A stretch of DNA of 64,000 nt from Candidatus Promineofilum glycogenicum (GTDB lineage Bacteria > Chloroflexota > Anaerolineae > Promineifilales > Promineifilaceae), in assembly GCA_016707605.1 (NCBI GenBank), contig JADJHJ010000001.1, forward strand, positions 558,001 through 622,000. Reading direction: 5' to 3'. How positions within the stretch are numbered: position 1 is the first letter of the stretch; each line of letters opens with the position of its first letter. The notes beneath the pieces were generated by a model. That model was not told where the DNA came from, made no database searches, and saw only the letters and a list, made by a program, of their open reading frames with translations. The position numbers and the translations under genes were made by a program. This document shows, in pieces, positions 44,801 to 52,269 of this stretch.

Positions 44801-45328
44801 TACAAGTTGCTACCCAACAACCGCACGTTGGGGCCGAAGCTAGGGCCGCTCTTCCCGGCGGCGCGCGCGGCGCTGGCCGAACTGGACGCGGCCGAGGCGG
44901 CGACGACGCTGCTGGCCGGCCGGCCGCTGGAGTTGGCGGTCAATGGGCAGGCCGTTACGCTCAGCGGCGACGACGTGCTGGTGCAGACCGAATCGCGCGG
45001 GGGGTTGGCCGTGGCCAGCGAGAAGGGCGTGACCGTGGCCGTTGACCCGCATCTGACGCCGGAACTGGTGCAGGAGGGGTACGCCCGCGACCTGGTGCGG
45101 GTCGTCAACGCCATGCGCAAGGACGCCGGGCTGGACATCTCCGACCGGATCGAGTTGGCCTACAACGCCGCCGGCGACGTGGCCGCGGCGCTGGTCAACT
45201 TCGCCGGCTTCATCCAGGCCGAGACGCTGGCCACACGGCTGACGGCCGGCGGGCTGGACGGCGACGGCTTCCGGCAGCAGGTGACCGTCGGCGACGCGCC
45301 GGTCGAACTGGCCCTGCGGCGCGTCTAA
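41852..45328 (+). CDS. ileS: Isoleucyl-tRNA synthetase (class I, archaeal/eukaryote-like type) with a repeat-encoded insertion
   Basis: The 1158-residue enzyme charges tRNA-Ile. Class I motifs are present in variant form: PMGVHHAWGRTYKDLY for HIGH and RDMHKSWGNSIEF for KMSKS. The editing domain carries VWTTTPWTLTSNVAAAVGP, and GFDCQGLWVEVNAEKELGF is typical of the second IleRS group. The ATC specifier of the upstream T-box supports isoleucine. Between YAKADGWTPGE and PPGATQLDYWIVARLDE lie ~30 extra residues (TQRRKESQGANEELSS...) encoded by a palindromic repeat at 44107-44199; they keep the frame and fall at the junction to the anticodon-binding domain. The C-terminal domain (~970-1158) is intact. 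Confidence 0.93.
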   Translation: MGFKDVSNKVDFVALEKEMLAFWRETGAFDELRRLRAATEAEHGIFSFIDGPITANNPMGVHHAWGRTYKDLYQRYHAMQGQNLRWQNGFDCQGLWVEVNAEKELGFTSKRDIERMGLAEFVRFCKARVLRYAAVITEQTTRLGNWMDWNDPAVLRRLADLLNDDPNQVITVPGPHGPVTDTVEQIVARLGMPELGGSYFTFSNENNYQIWGFLKKCYENGWVYKGNDVMPWCARCGTAISQHEIVTDGYFDVTHDSVFVRFPLLGRDNEALLVWTTTPWTLTSNVAAAVGPELDYVQVRAEDGWTYYLAEAAMKNSLVGKSNEVTGRLKGADMLGWPYSGPFDDLPQVAEAFAEKGYTHRVIPWTEVGAEEGTGIVHIAPGCGAEDYMLGREFDLPIVAPLDENGVYLPGFDWLTGREVIGSVGVPGVAEDIFAALRQRGFFYRKQKYTHRYPHCWRCGSELVYRLVDEWFISMGPVYDKPRAELTAEEKAASLRYQIMDRVDQINWVPGFGYDRELDWLRNMHDWMISKKRYYGLALPIWECEECGTFTVVGDEHELQARAVEGWETFDGHTPHRPYVDAVKIACPNCGATTSRISDVGNPWLDAGIVAFSTLHYRTDRAYWEKWYPADWISESFPGQFRNWFYSLLAQSTVLAEQPPFRNLFGYATLVAEDGRDMHKSWGNSIEFNEAAEKMGADTMRWLYAGCKPEQNLLFGFGRGDETRRRFLIPLWNVYAFFVTYAKADGWTPGEELTQRRKESQGANEELSSLPLRLSPFAPLRELPPGATQLDYWIVARLDETTLDVRAALDAWDAERAVATLELLLDDLSNWYVRRSRRRFWKSEADADKAAAYATLYHVLVEFVKLLAPFIPLTAEAMYQNLVRGVDANAPLSVHHLFYPQADAAALDHRLLDKMRLVIDAAALGRSARGSADVKLRQPLARARVFVGSEQQRADLQELAGVLAEEINVKAIEIVSEVGELVSYKLLPNNRTLGPKLGPLFPAARAALAELDAAEAATTLLAGRPLELAVNGQAVTLSGDDVLVQTESRGGLAVASEKGVTVAVDPHLTPELVQEGYARDLVRVVNAMRKDAGLDISDRIELAYNAAGDVAAALVNFAGFIQAETLATRLTAGGLDGDGFRQQVTVGDAPVELALRRV
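44107..44199. repeat. Palindromic element inserted in frame in ileS
   Basis: GCTCACGCAAAGGCGC at the left pairs with GCGCCTTTGCGTGAGC at the right, with further pairing inside (AAGAAAG..CTTTCTT, AAGGCGCAAA..TTTGCGCCTT). GAGCT occurs at 44105-44109 and again at 44195-44199, so element plus one copy is 90 bp, exactly 30 codons. This looks like an insertion with target duplication, though the short direct repeat could be chance. Confidence 0.88.
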
Positions 45329-45336
45329 GAGTAAGA

Positions 45337-45415
45337 ATTTAACGCCAAGACGCCAGGACGTGAAGACGCAAAGAAAGAGATTTCTTCTTTGCGTCTTCGC
45401 GTCTTGGCGTTAAAT
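45337..45415. repeat. Palindromic repeat (AACGCCAAGACGC family) after ileS
   Basis: ATTTAACGCCAAGACGCCAG pairs with the right arm ending CGTCTTGGCGTTAAAT. It lies between the convergent ileS and ABC-F genes and could terminate both. Confidence 0.9.
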
Positions 45416-45425
45416 CTCTCCAACG

Positions 45426-47066
45426 TCAGGCCTCCACGCCCCGTTCGGCCAGGTAGTCGGTGTAGCCGCCGACGTACTCCGTCAGCCGCCCGTCGCGCAA
45501 CTCCACCACGCGATCCACCACCCGGTCGAGGAAGTAGCGGTCGTGGGAGATGACCAGCACCGTGCCCACGAACTCGTCCAGCGTCTCTTCCAGCACTTCG
45601 ATGGCCGGGATGTCGAGGTTGTTGGTCGGCTCGTCCAGCAGCAGCAGGTTCGGTCGCTGCAACACTAGCCGCGCCAGTTGCAGCCGGCTGCGCTCGCCGC
45701 CGCTCAGCTTGCCGATGGGCTGCGTCGTCTGGTCATAGCTGAACAGGAAGCGCAGCAGGAAGGCCACCGCCGCCTCGCGCGTCAGCGGCGCGGCGGCGCG
45801 GATGCAGGTGATGAGGTCCTGCGCCGGGTCGAGCGTCTCCTGCTCCTGGGCGTAGTAGCCGATCTGGATGCTGGGGCCGACCTTGACCTCGCCGGCCGAG
45901 GCGCTGTCGGGGTCGAGCAGCAGCCGGAACAGGGCCGACTTGCCCGCGCCGTTTGGCCCCACCAGCCCGACGCGCTCGCCGTGCCACAGCGTCAGGTTGA
46001 GGTTGGCGAAGAGAGTGCGGCCGTTGTCGAACGTGCGGGCCACGTCGGCCAGTTCCAGCACCTTGTTGCTGCCGCGCCAGCCGTTCAACTCCAGCGTCAG
46101 GCGCCGGGCTTCGGCCACCTTCTCGATCTTGTCCATCTTGTCGAGCATCTTCTGCCGGCTGCGGGCCTGGCGGATGTGGCGCTCGTTGACCACCAGCGAG
46201 GCCCACAACTCGAAGCGGGCGATGGCCGCCTCGATGCGGGCGATCTCCTTCTGCTGCGCGGCGTACATCTGCTGCTGGCGCAGGCGGCGCAGGGCGCGCT
46301 CGGTGGTGTAGGCGGTGTAGTTGCCCAGGTACTGCGTCAGACGGCCGCCGTCCAGTTCGGCGATGTGGGTCGCCACTTCGTCCAGCAGGTAGCGGTCGTG
46401 GGAGATAATGACCACTGTGCCGGGGTAGTCGCGGATGATCCCCTCCAGCGCCCGCTTGGCCGGCAGATCGAGGTGGTTGTCCGGCTCGTCGAGCAGCAGC
46501 AGGCCCGGCTGTTGCACCAGCAGCTTGGCCAGCATGATCAGCTTCTTCTGCCCACCGCTTAGATGCTCGGTCAGCGTGCTCCAGCGCGCCCTGTCCAGCC
46601 CCAGGGCGACCAGCGTCTCCTTGACGCGGCTCTCGTAGCGCGGCCCGTCCAGCCGCTCGAACTGGTGCAGCAGCCGCTCCTGGGCCTTCATCGCCTTGGC
46701 CAGCGCCGATTCGTTGCCGTAGACCTCCGGCCGGCCCATGCGGTCGGCCAGGGCGTCAAGCTCGCGCTCGATGTCGCCCAACTCCGGCAGGGCGGTCAGC
46801 GCCTCTTGCAGCACCGTTTGGCCGGGCGGCAGGGCCGGCTCCTGCTCCAGCCGTCCCCAGGTCAGGCCCGATAGGCGGAAGGCGCTGCCGCTGTCGGCGC
46901 TCAGTTCGGCGGCGACCAGCTTCATCAGCGTCGACTTGCCCGCGCCATTCGGCCCCACCAGGCCGATGCGCTGGCCGCGCTGAATCTCCCAGGTCAGGTC
47001 GGCGAAGATGGGCCGCCCGGCCAGGCTGACGGCGATGTGATCGAGCTTAACGATGATCTCGGCCAT
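45426..47066 (-). CDS. ABC-F family ATPase (ribosome-associated)
   Basis: The 546-residue protein has two ABC domains: Walker A GLVGPNGAGKST with LSGGQKKLIMLAKL and LLLLDEPDNHLD, then GLVGPNGAGKSA with LSGGERSRLQLARL and LLLLDEPTNNLD, joined by a helical linker (~240-310) rich in Arg and Lys. It has no membrane segments. ABC-F proteins bind the ribosomal E site; some confer antibiotic resistance, others regulate translation. Start MAEIIVKLDHIAVSLAG at ATG 47066 follows GGAG at 8 nt; the frame stays open to 47123 but runs through a terminator hairpin. That leader hairpin suggests attenuation control, as known for resistance ABC-F genes. Confidence 0.93.
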   Translation of the reverse strand: MAEIIVKLDHIAVSLAGRPIFADLTWEIQRGQRIGLVGPNGAGKSTLMKLVAAELSADSGSAFRLSGLTWGRLEQEPALPPGQTVLQEALTALPELGDIERELDALADRMGRPEVYGNESALAKAMKAQERLLHQFERLDGPRYESRVKETLVALGLDRARWSTLTEHLSGGQKKLIMLAKLLVQQPGLLLLDEPDNHLDLPAKRALEGIIRDYPGTVVIISHDRYLLDEVATHIAELDGGRLTQYLGNYTAYTTERALRRLRQQQMYAAQQKEIARIEAAIARFELWASLVVNERHIRQARSRQKMLDKMDKIEKVAEARRLTLELNGWRGSNKVLELADVARTFDNGRTLFANLNLTLWHGERVGLVGPNGAGKSALFRLLLDPDSASAGEVKVGPSIQIGYYAQEQETLDPAQDLITCIRAAAPLTREAAVAFLLRFLFSYDQTTQPIGKLSGGERSRLQLARLVLQRPNLLLLDEPTNNLDIPAIEVLEETLDEFVGTVLVISHDRYFLDRVVDRVVELRDGRLTEYVGGYTDYLAERGVEA

Positions 47067-47084
47067 TGTCTTGTCTCCAGAAAC

Positions 47085-47113
47085 AAAAAGAGCCGGGGTT
47101 TGCGCCCCGGCTC
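47085..47113 (-). terminator. Attenuator-like terminator in the ABC-F leader
   Basis: On the minus strand GAGCCGGGG pairs with CCCCGGCTC (9 bp, loop GCAAA-like) and is followed by TTTTT, 19 bases before the ATG. No leftward gene lies close upstream that would need this terminator. A tiny frame GTG AAC GAG TGA (47131-47120) precedes it but has no clear ribosome binding site. Confidence 0.75.
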
Positions 47114-47323
47114 GGATTCTCACTCGTTCACCTACTACTTTACATAAGAATCGTCATACAGGCGCAATTCGAGAAGGCGACCCCGTGATGGAAGCCAGCA
47201 AGTGCGTCTGCACGATGCGATTCGTGTAGCCAACGATGAATGACATGAAGAGAAGCTTACCTCAAGCGCGCCAGACAGGCAACTTCCGGCAACGGTGCTA
47301 TACTGCCGCCCCAGAGGCACACT

Positions 47324-48640
47324 ATGAAACCCATCGGCCGCCTGTTGCCGCTCCTTCTGCCCATCCTTCTCCTGCTGGCTGCTTGTGATCTGTTAAGCGA
47401 GACACCGCTCAGTGGCTCGGCCACGCCCACCACGCCGGTAGCTCCCACGGCCACCGTGGCTCTGGCCATAGCCACGAGTCCGCCGTCGCCCTCGCCGGTC
47501 GCGCCGCTATCGCCCGTGCGCGTCTGGCTGCCGGCGGAGATCGCCGCGCGCACGGCCGGCGGCGCACAGGAGTTCGCCGACCAGATTCGCGCCTTCGAGA
47601 CAACCCGGCCGGAGCTGGCAGTGGTGGTCGAGCAGAAGCCGGTGGAAGGGGCGGGGGGCATCCTGAGCTATCTGCGCACCGGCGCGACCGTCGCCCCGTC
47701 GATCCTGCCCGACGTCATCGCCCTACCGACCGGCGCCATTGCCGATCCGGCCGTGCGCCAACTGGTGCAGCCGCTCGATGGGCTGTTCGACCCGGTCGAA
47801 ACCTACCCCGACGCCGCGGCCCAAATCGTCGCCGACGACCGCCTCTTCGGCGTGCCCTTCGTCAGCGCCGGGCTGACCCACATGGTCTACGTGCCCTCGC
47901 CGGAAACGGACGCCATCCCGATGGAGTGGACGGCCTTCATCTCCGACACCAATCACACCCTCGTCCTGCCGGCCGACAGCCGCGACGGGGCGCTGTTCGG
48001 CTTGCAGTTCTATCTGGCCGAGGGCGGGACGCTGGTGAACGAAGCCGGGCAGCCCGACCTGCAGCCGGAACCGCTGGCCCGCGCCCTGCGGCAGATCGCT
48101 GTGCGGCCGGAGAACCTGTTGCAGAGCCGGCAACTGAAGACGCAGGATGAGGCCTGGCAGTACTACCGGGTGGGGCTGAGCGGCTTCCTGTGGCTGCGGT
48201 CGGAGTTCTATCTCGGCCGCCGCGCTGAGTTGGACGCGGCGGCGGCCACGCCCGAACTGGCCTACTCGCGCGTGCCCGGCCCGGCCGGGGCGCTGACGCC
48301 GCTGACGACGACGTGGGCCTGGGCCATCACCACCGCCGACCCGGCGCGGCAGGCGTTGGCCAGGGAACTCATTCAGGCCCTGACCATGCCGGAGAATCTG
48401 GCCGCCTTCGCCGAGCGCAGCCAGCTCCTGCCTGCTCAACGCGAAGCGATGGCCGTGCTGGCCGAGGGCAGCGACTACTTTCACTTTGCCAATGGGGAGT
48501 TGGAGCGGGCGCGGGCCATGCCGGTCAGCGAATCGAGCCGGCAACTGGCGGTCATTGGCGACGCCGTCTTTCAGGTGTTGACCACCGACGCCTCGCCGGA
48601 GGCGATCGCCGAGCAGGCGGTGCTAAGCTTGCGCCAGTAG
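47324..48640 (+). CDS. Extracellular solute-binding-like lipoprotein
   Basis: The 438-residue product has a lipoprotein signal ending LLLLAAC (Cys ~21), a Thr/Pro/Ala linker and a periplasmic-binding-protein-type domain of the cluster used by sugar ABC importers (FADQIRAFETTRPELAVVVE near residue 85, LPDVIALPTGAIADPAVRQL, DRLFGVPFVSAGLTHMVY, AFAERSQLLPAQREAM). A TATACT box lies at 47299-47304. No permease genes are adjacent; it may work with a distant ABC system or be a stand-alone surface binding protein. Its 3' end overlaps the convergent hydrogenase protease gene. Confidence 0.85.
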   Translation: MKPIGRLLPLLLPILLLLAACDLLSETPLSGSATPTTPVAPTATVALAIATSPPSPSPVAPLSPVRVWLPAEIAARTAGGAQEFADQIRAFETTRPELAVVVEQKPVEGAGGILSYLRTGATVAPSILPDVIALPTGAIADPAVRQLVQPLDGLFDPVETYPDAAAQIVADDRLFGVPFVSAGLTHMVYVPSPETDAIPMEWTAFISDTNHTLVLPADSRDGALFGLQFYLAEGGTLVNEAGQPDLQPEPLARALRQIAVRPENLLQSRQLKTQDEAWQYYRVGLSGFLWLRSEFYLGRRAELDAAAATPELAYSRVPGPAGALTPLTTTWAWAITTADPARQALARELIQALTMPENLAAFAERSQLLPAQREAMAVLAEGSDYFHFANGELERARAMPVSESSRQLAVIGDAVFQVLTTDASPEAIAEQAVLSLRQ

Positions 48641-49123
48641 CCGGCCATAGTAGTCGCCACGTCGGCCGTGGCCCGCGCCACGGCCGGCGACAACCCTTCG
48701 CCAAAGGCGACGCTCGCCTGGTTCGATGCCCACAATGTGGACGACGGCCCCCGACTCAGCCGCCAGGTAGCCGCCCAGCATCGCCAGCGACAGGGTGTGG
48801 GTGCTGCCGCCGCGCCCCTCGGCCTCCTCCGGCCGCAGCCAGACGACCGCGCCCGGCTCGTTGCCGCCGCGGGCGGCGTCGATCAGCAGAATCACGTCCG
48901 GCCGGAAGCGGATGATGGGGCCAAGGCAGTTCTCCGGCGCGTGCCCGGCGTCGACCAGCAGTAACGCCTCGTGGGGCGGCAGCGCGGCCAGGCGGCCGAT
49001 GACCGCCGGCCCCGCGCCGTCGTCGCCGCGCAACGTCTGGCCGATGCCGACGACGGCCAGGCGCGGCCGACGGCCGTCGGGCAGGGGGCTAAGCGCCCGT
49101 TGCAGGCAGCTCTTCCAGTTCAA
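48623..49123 (-). CDS. [NiFe] hydrogenase maturation protease (HycI/HyaD family), C-terminus frameshifted
   Basis: The N-terminal ~125 residues match the family: VVGIGQTLRGDDGAGPAV holds the conserved Asp, VDAGHAPENCLGPI the second metal ligand, and THTLSLAML the His region. These proteases clip the C-terminal tail of the large subunit after nickel insertion. After VGIEPGE the frame turns Arg-rich (RRLWRRVVAGRGAGHG). Shifting one base near 48711 restores a normal ending (VAFGEGLSPAVARATADVAT), so an inserted base is likely. It is the last gene of the hydrogenase operon and overlaps the preceding ferredoxin-like gene. Confidence 0.85.
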   Translation of the reverse strand: MNWKSCLQRALSPLPDGRRPRLAVVGIGQTLRGDDGAGPAVIGRLAALPPHEALLLVDAGHAPENCLGPIIRFRPDVILLIDAARGGNEPGAVVWLRPEEAEGRGGSTHTLSLAMLGGYLAAESGAVVHIVGIEPGERRLWRRVVAGRGAGHGRRGDYYGRLLAQA

Positions 49124-49496
49124 CGCGGGCGATGTCCTCCGGCCGGCCGTAGGTCACAACGAACGCGGCGCGGTCGCCGCCGGCCAGTTCCCACGCTTCG
49201 TCGTCGAGGGTGATGCAACTGAAGCGGCAGCTATAGGCGCACTGGCCGCAGAAGGTGCAGCGGTCGGTGTGGTAGCGAAAGACGAAGCGCTTGTTGGCCT
49301 TGTCGAGGGTGAAAAAGTCAATCGCCTCGGCCGGGCAGTCCTTGACGCACAACATGCAGCCGGTGCAGCCTTCGGCCGTCCAGCTAACTTGGCCACGATA
49401 TAGCGGCGGCGCGGGCCGCTTCTCGAAGGGATAGCGTTCGGTGACCGGCCGGCGGAAGGCCGACCGCGCCAAATCGGTGAACAGGGCGATTTTCAT
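49089..49496 (-). CDS. Hydrogenase electron-transfer subunit, NuoI/MbhN-like, two [4Fe-4S]
   Basis: The 135-residue protein starts MKIALFTDLARSAFRRPVTE at ATG 49496, overlapping the stop of the NuoH-like gene (ATGA). It has two ferredoxin motifs, CTGCMLCVKDCP and CTFCGQCAYSC, so it holds two [4Fe-4S] clusters. The second has no Pro after the last Cys. In group 4 hydrogenases this subunit links an external donor, usually ferredoxin, to the small subunit. Confidence 0.92.
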   Translation of the reverse strand: MKIALFTDLARSAFRRPVTERYPFEKRPAPPLYRGQVSWTAEGCTGCMLCVKDCPAEAIDFFTLDKANKRFVFRYHTDRCTFCGQCAYSCRFSCITLDDEAWELAGGDRAAFVVTYGRPEDIARVELEELPATGA

Positions 49497-50440
49497 CGTA
49501 GCACCCGGAAGATGAGCAACAGCAGCCATTGGGCCAGCACCAGCACCGACCCCAGCCGCCACCACAGGTTGACCGTCTGATCGATGCGCAGACGGGCCAG
49601 CAACGTTTGCAGGACGACGACGATGAGCAGCAGGCCGATGGTTTTGGCCGTGAAGAGCACCGCCGCCAGCGGCCCCGCGCCGATGCCGCCCAGGTAGAGG
49701 GCCGTCACCAGCGTCAGGCCGACGACCAGTTCAACGGCGCGGGCCAGCGAGAAGAGGGCCAGCCCCCGCCCGCTATACTCGGTCAGCGCCCCGGCGACGA
49801 TCTCCGTCTCGGCCTCCGGCGCGTCGAACGGCGGCAACTCCAGCTTGCCCATCAGGCCGACGAGGGCGACGACGAAGGTGATGGGCAGGGTCAGCAGGAA
49901 CCACGGTTGTCCGGCGGCCGAGAGCACCAGTTCGCCGATCTGCCAGCTGCTCGGCTGCCCGGCCAGCATCAGGGCCACCGCCGGGCTGAGCAGGGCCAGG
50001 ATGAACGGCGCTTCATAGGCGAACATCTGCGTGAAGACGCGCAACGCCCCGGCCAGCGAGAAGCGGTCGCGCGTCTGCGCCCCGGCCAGGCCGATGCACA
50101 GCGTCAGCAGGCTCATCAGGTAGAGGGTCACGATCAGATCGCCGGGGAAGCTGAACACCGGGGCCAGGCCGAAGAGGGGCACGTAGAGGGCGGCCGTCAG
50201 CGCCCCGGCCAGGGCCAGCACCGGCAGGGCGGCGAACAGGAAGGCGCTGCTGCCCGCCGGGTGAATCTCCTCCTTGCCCAGCAGCTTCAGCGCGTCGGCG
50301 AACGGCTGGAACCAGCGCGGCCCCAGGCGGTTCTGGAAGCGGGCCAGCAGCTTGCGGTCGACCCACTGGTAGAGCAGCCCGGCGGCGATGAGGCCCAGCC
50401 CGGCGGGGAAGAAAAGCAGGTTGATGAGGTCTCGTGTCAT
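49493..50440 (-). CDS. Hydrogenase membrane subunit, NuoH/MbhM-like
   Basis: The 315-residue protein has about eight membrane helices and the NuoH landmarks NRLGPRWFQPFADALKLLGK near the N-terminus and LELPPFDAPEAETEIVAG with its Glu residues in the central loop. This subunit couples the peripheral arm to the ion-pumping membrane arm. It lies in the same order as in Mbh/Ech-type operons, between the large subunit and the NuoI-like gene. Confidence 0.93.
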   Translation of the reverse strand: MTRDLINLLFFPAGLGLIAAGLLYQWVDRKLLARFQNRLGPRWFQPFADALKLLGKEEIHPAGSSAFLFAALPVLALAGALTAALYVPLFGLAPVFSFPGDLIVTLYLMSLLTLCIGLAGAQTRDRFSLAGALRVFTQMFAYEAPFILALLSPAVALMLAGQPSSWQIGELVLSAAGQPWFLLTLPITFVVALVGLMGKLELPPFDAPEAETEIVAGALTEYSGRGLALFSLARAVELVVGLTLVTALYLGGIGAGPLAAVLFTAKTIGLLLIVVVLQTLLARLRIDQTVNLWWRLGSVLVLAQWLLLLIFRVLR

Positions 50441-50465
50441 GGGTGCCTCGGAGGCGGGGGTCAGT

Positions 50466-50612
50466 ATCTAGTATCCAGTGTCCAGTATTCAGTAGGTCAG
50501 TAGGTCAGTAGGTCAGTAGGTCAGTAGGTCAGTGCTCGTGGGTCGTTGGCCGCGTCCTACTCGCCACCCGCCACCCGCCACCCGCCCTCTGAATTCCTAA
50601 TTCCTAATTCTC
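50466..50612. repeat. Compound repeat inside the hydrogenase operon
   Basis: This ~150-bp block holds TATCTAGTATCCAGTGTCCA-type units, five copies of an 8-bp unit CAGTAGGT (50490-50529), a run of CGCCACC units (near 50570) and two CCTAATT copies at its right end. It separates the NuoH-like and NuoD-like genes. The right end encodes the last residues (RIRN) and the stop of the large subunit gene. Confidence 0.85.
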
Positions 50613-51796
50613 CGGTAGTAGTCAATCCCATAGCGCCGCAAGTCGGCCCAGGCCCAGGCGCGGCCGTTGTCGTCGCCGGCGCGGCGGACGGTGACGGCGC
50701 GGTCGTTGCAGGAGAAGCACGGGTCAATGCCGACCAGGATCATGGGCACGTCGGCCAGGTTGTGGCCGATGGTCTGGGTGATCACCGAACCCATGTTGCA
50801 CAGCGTTGGCGTGCGCACCTTCACGCGGTCGGGCTGCTCGCCGCCGGTGCTGCGGATGTAGTAGAACAGCTCGCCGCGCGGTGCTTCGACACGGCTGATG
50901 ACCTCGCCCGGCTTCAGCTTGCGCGGCATCCGTTTGGCGGTCAGTTCGCCAGCCGGCAGACCGGCCACCAGAACACGGATGAGGCGGAAGCTGTCGAGCA
51001 GTTCGTCGAGGCGGGCGAGGAAGCGCGCCTCTAGATCGCCGGCGGTCAGCAGTTGAATCCGGGCCGGGAAGTCGGCGTAGGCCACGTAGGGCGCGTCCAG
51101 GCGCACGTCGCGGGCCACGCCGGAGGCGCGCGCCGTTGGCCCGACGACGCCCAGGGCCAGCGCCTCGGCGTGGGTCATCGTGCCGACGCCACGCGTGCGC
51201 TGCAGGAAGAAAGCGTCTTCGCTGACCACCTTGCGGTAGTGGTGGGTACGCTCCTCCAGGAACTCCACGCCCTTCAGGATGGCCACGGCCGACTCGTCGG
51301 TCAGGTCGAACTTGACTCCGCCCAGCACGTTGGCCGAGTAGTGGACGCGGTTGCCGCTCATCGTCTCCAGGATGTCCATGACCGTCTCGCGGTCGCGCCA
51401 GGTGTACATGAACAGGGTATCGAAGCCGGCGTCATGGGCGGCCACGCCCAGCCACAGCAGATGGCTGTGGACGCGCTCCAGTTCGCAGATGATCTCGCGG
51501 ATGGCCTGGGCGCGGGCCGGCACTTCGACCTCGGCCAGTTGCTCCACGCCGACAGCGTAGGCCGTGCTGTGGATGTGGGAGCAGATGCCGCAGATGCGCT
51601 CGATCAGGTAGAGCGTCTGCGTCCAGTTGCGCCCCTCGGCCCCCTTCTCGATGCCGCGATGGGCGTAGCCGAGGCGCACGGTGGCGTCGACGACGGTCTC
51701 GCCCTCGACGGTGAACTCGAAGTGGCCCGGCTCCTTCAGCGCCGGGTGTTGCGGGCCAATGGGCACGACAAAACGTTCGGTGGCGGGCGCGTTCAT
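50597..51796 (-). CDS. Group 4 [NiFe] hydrogenase large subunit (NuoD/MbhL-like, all four Ni ligands present)
   Basis: The 399-residue protein has both CxxC nickel-site motifs: RICGICSHIH (Cys69, Cys72) and DPCFSCNDR (Cys360, Cys363). Complex I NuoD subunits lack these, so this is a catalytic hydrogenase subunit. About 35 residues follow the second motif, and processing after it by the HycI-like protease would be needed. The last residues (RIRN) come from a repeat element. The start overlaps the NuoC-like stop (TAATG). Confidence 0.93.
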   Translation of the reverse strand: MNAPATERFVVPIGPQHPALKEPGHFEFTVEGETVVDATVRLGYAHRGIEKGAEGRNWTQTLYLIERICGICSHIHSTAYAVGVEQLAEVEVPARAQAIREIICELERVHSHLLWLGVAAHDAGFDTLFMYTWRDRETVMDILETMSGNRVHYSANVLGGVKFDLTDESAVAILKGVEFLEERTHHYRKVVSEDAFFLQRTRGVGTMTHAEALALGVVGPTARASGVARDVRLDAPYVAYADFPARIQLLTAGDLEARFLARLDELLDSFRLIRVLVAGLPAGELTAKRMPRKLKPGEVISRVEAPRGELFYYIRSTGGEQPDRVKVRTPTLCNMGSVITQTIGHNLADVPMILVGIDPCFSCNDRAVTVRRAGDDNGRAWAWADLRRYGIDYYRRIRN

Positions 51797-52269
51797 TAGG
51801 GCACACTCTCCTTGTCCAGCTGCTCTGGTTGGAAATCCTTGCGCAATGGGTAGACGCCCACGGGCCAGTCGTCGGCCAGAAACAGCCGCCCCCGCTCCGG
51901 CGCGCCGATCACGGCCACGCCCAGCACTTCAATCAACTCCTGCTCATACATGGCCGCCAGAGGGATGAGCGGCCGGATGGTGGGCACGGCCGCCGCGTCG
52001 CGCGGCGTGGCCACGCGCAGGGTGACGACGGCCGCGCCCTCGGCGAAGTGGTAGAGCACGTGCAACTGGCCGGTGGCCAGGCCGGGATCCAGCCCGGTGA
52101 TGGCCGCCAGATAGCCCCACTCACCGGCCACCAGCGTGGCCACGACCGGCAGCAGGTCGTCGGGCGACAGCCAGATGTCCAGCCGGTTGTCGGTCGGCCG
52201 CTCCGTTTTGGCCAGCCACGGTTCCAGCAGCGCCTCAGCGCGCGCCAAGTAGCTCTGCGTTTGGTTCAT
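51796..52269 (-). CDS. Hydrogenase subunit, NuoC/MbhK-like
   Basis: The 157-residue protein has the NuoC-type domain: WGYLAAITGLDPGLATGQLH, VLYHFAEGAAVVTLRV and the closing motif IEVLGVAVIGAPERGRLFLAD then WPVGVYPLRKDF. It scaffolds the peripheral arm between the small and large subunits. It starts within the end of the NuoB-like gene and its stop shares a base with the next ATG. Confidence 0.9.
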   Translation of the reverse strand: MNQTQSYLARAEALLEPWLAKTERPTDNRLDIWLSPDDLLPVVATLVAGEWGYLAAITGLDPGLATGQLHVLYHFAEGAAVVTLRVATPRDAAAVPTIRPLIPLAAMYEQELIEVLGVAVIGAPERGRLFLADDWPVGVYPLRKDFQPEQLDKESVP

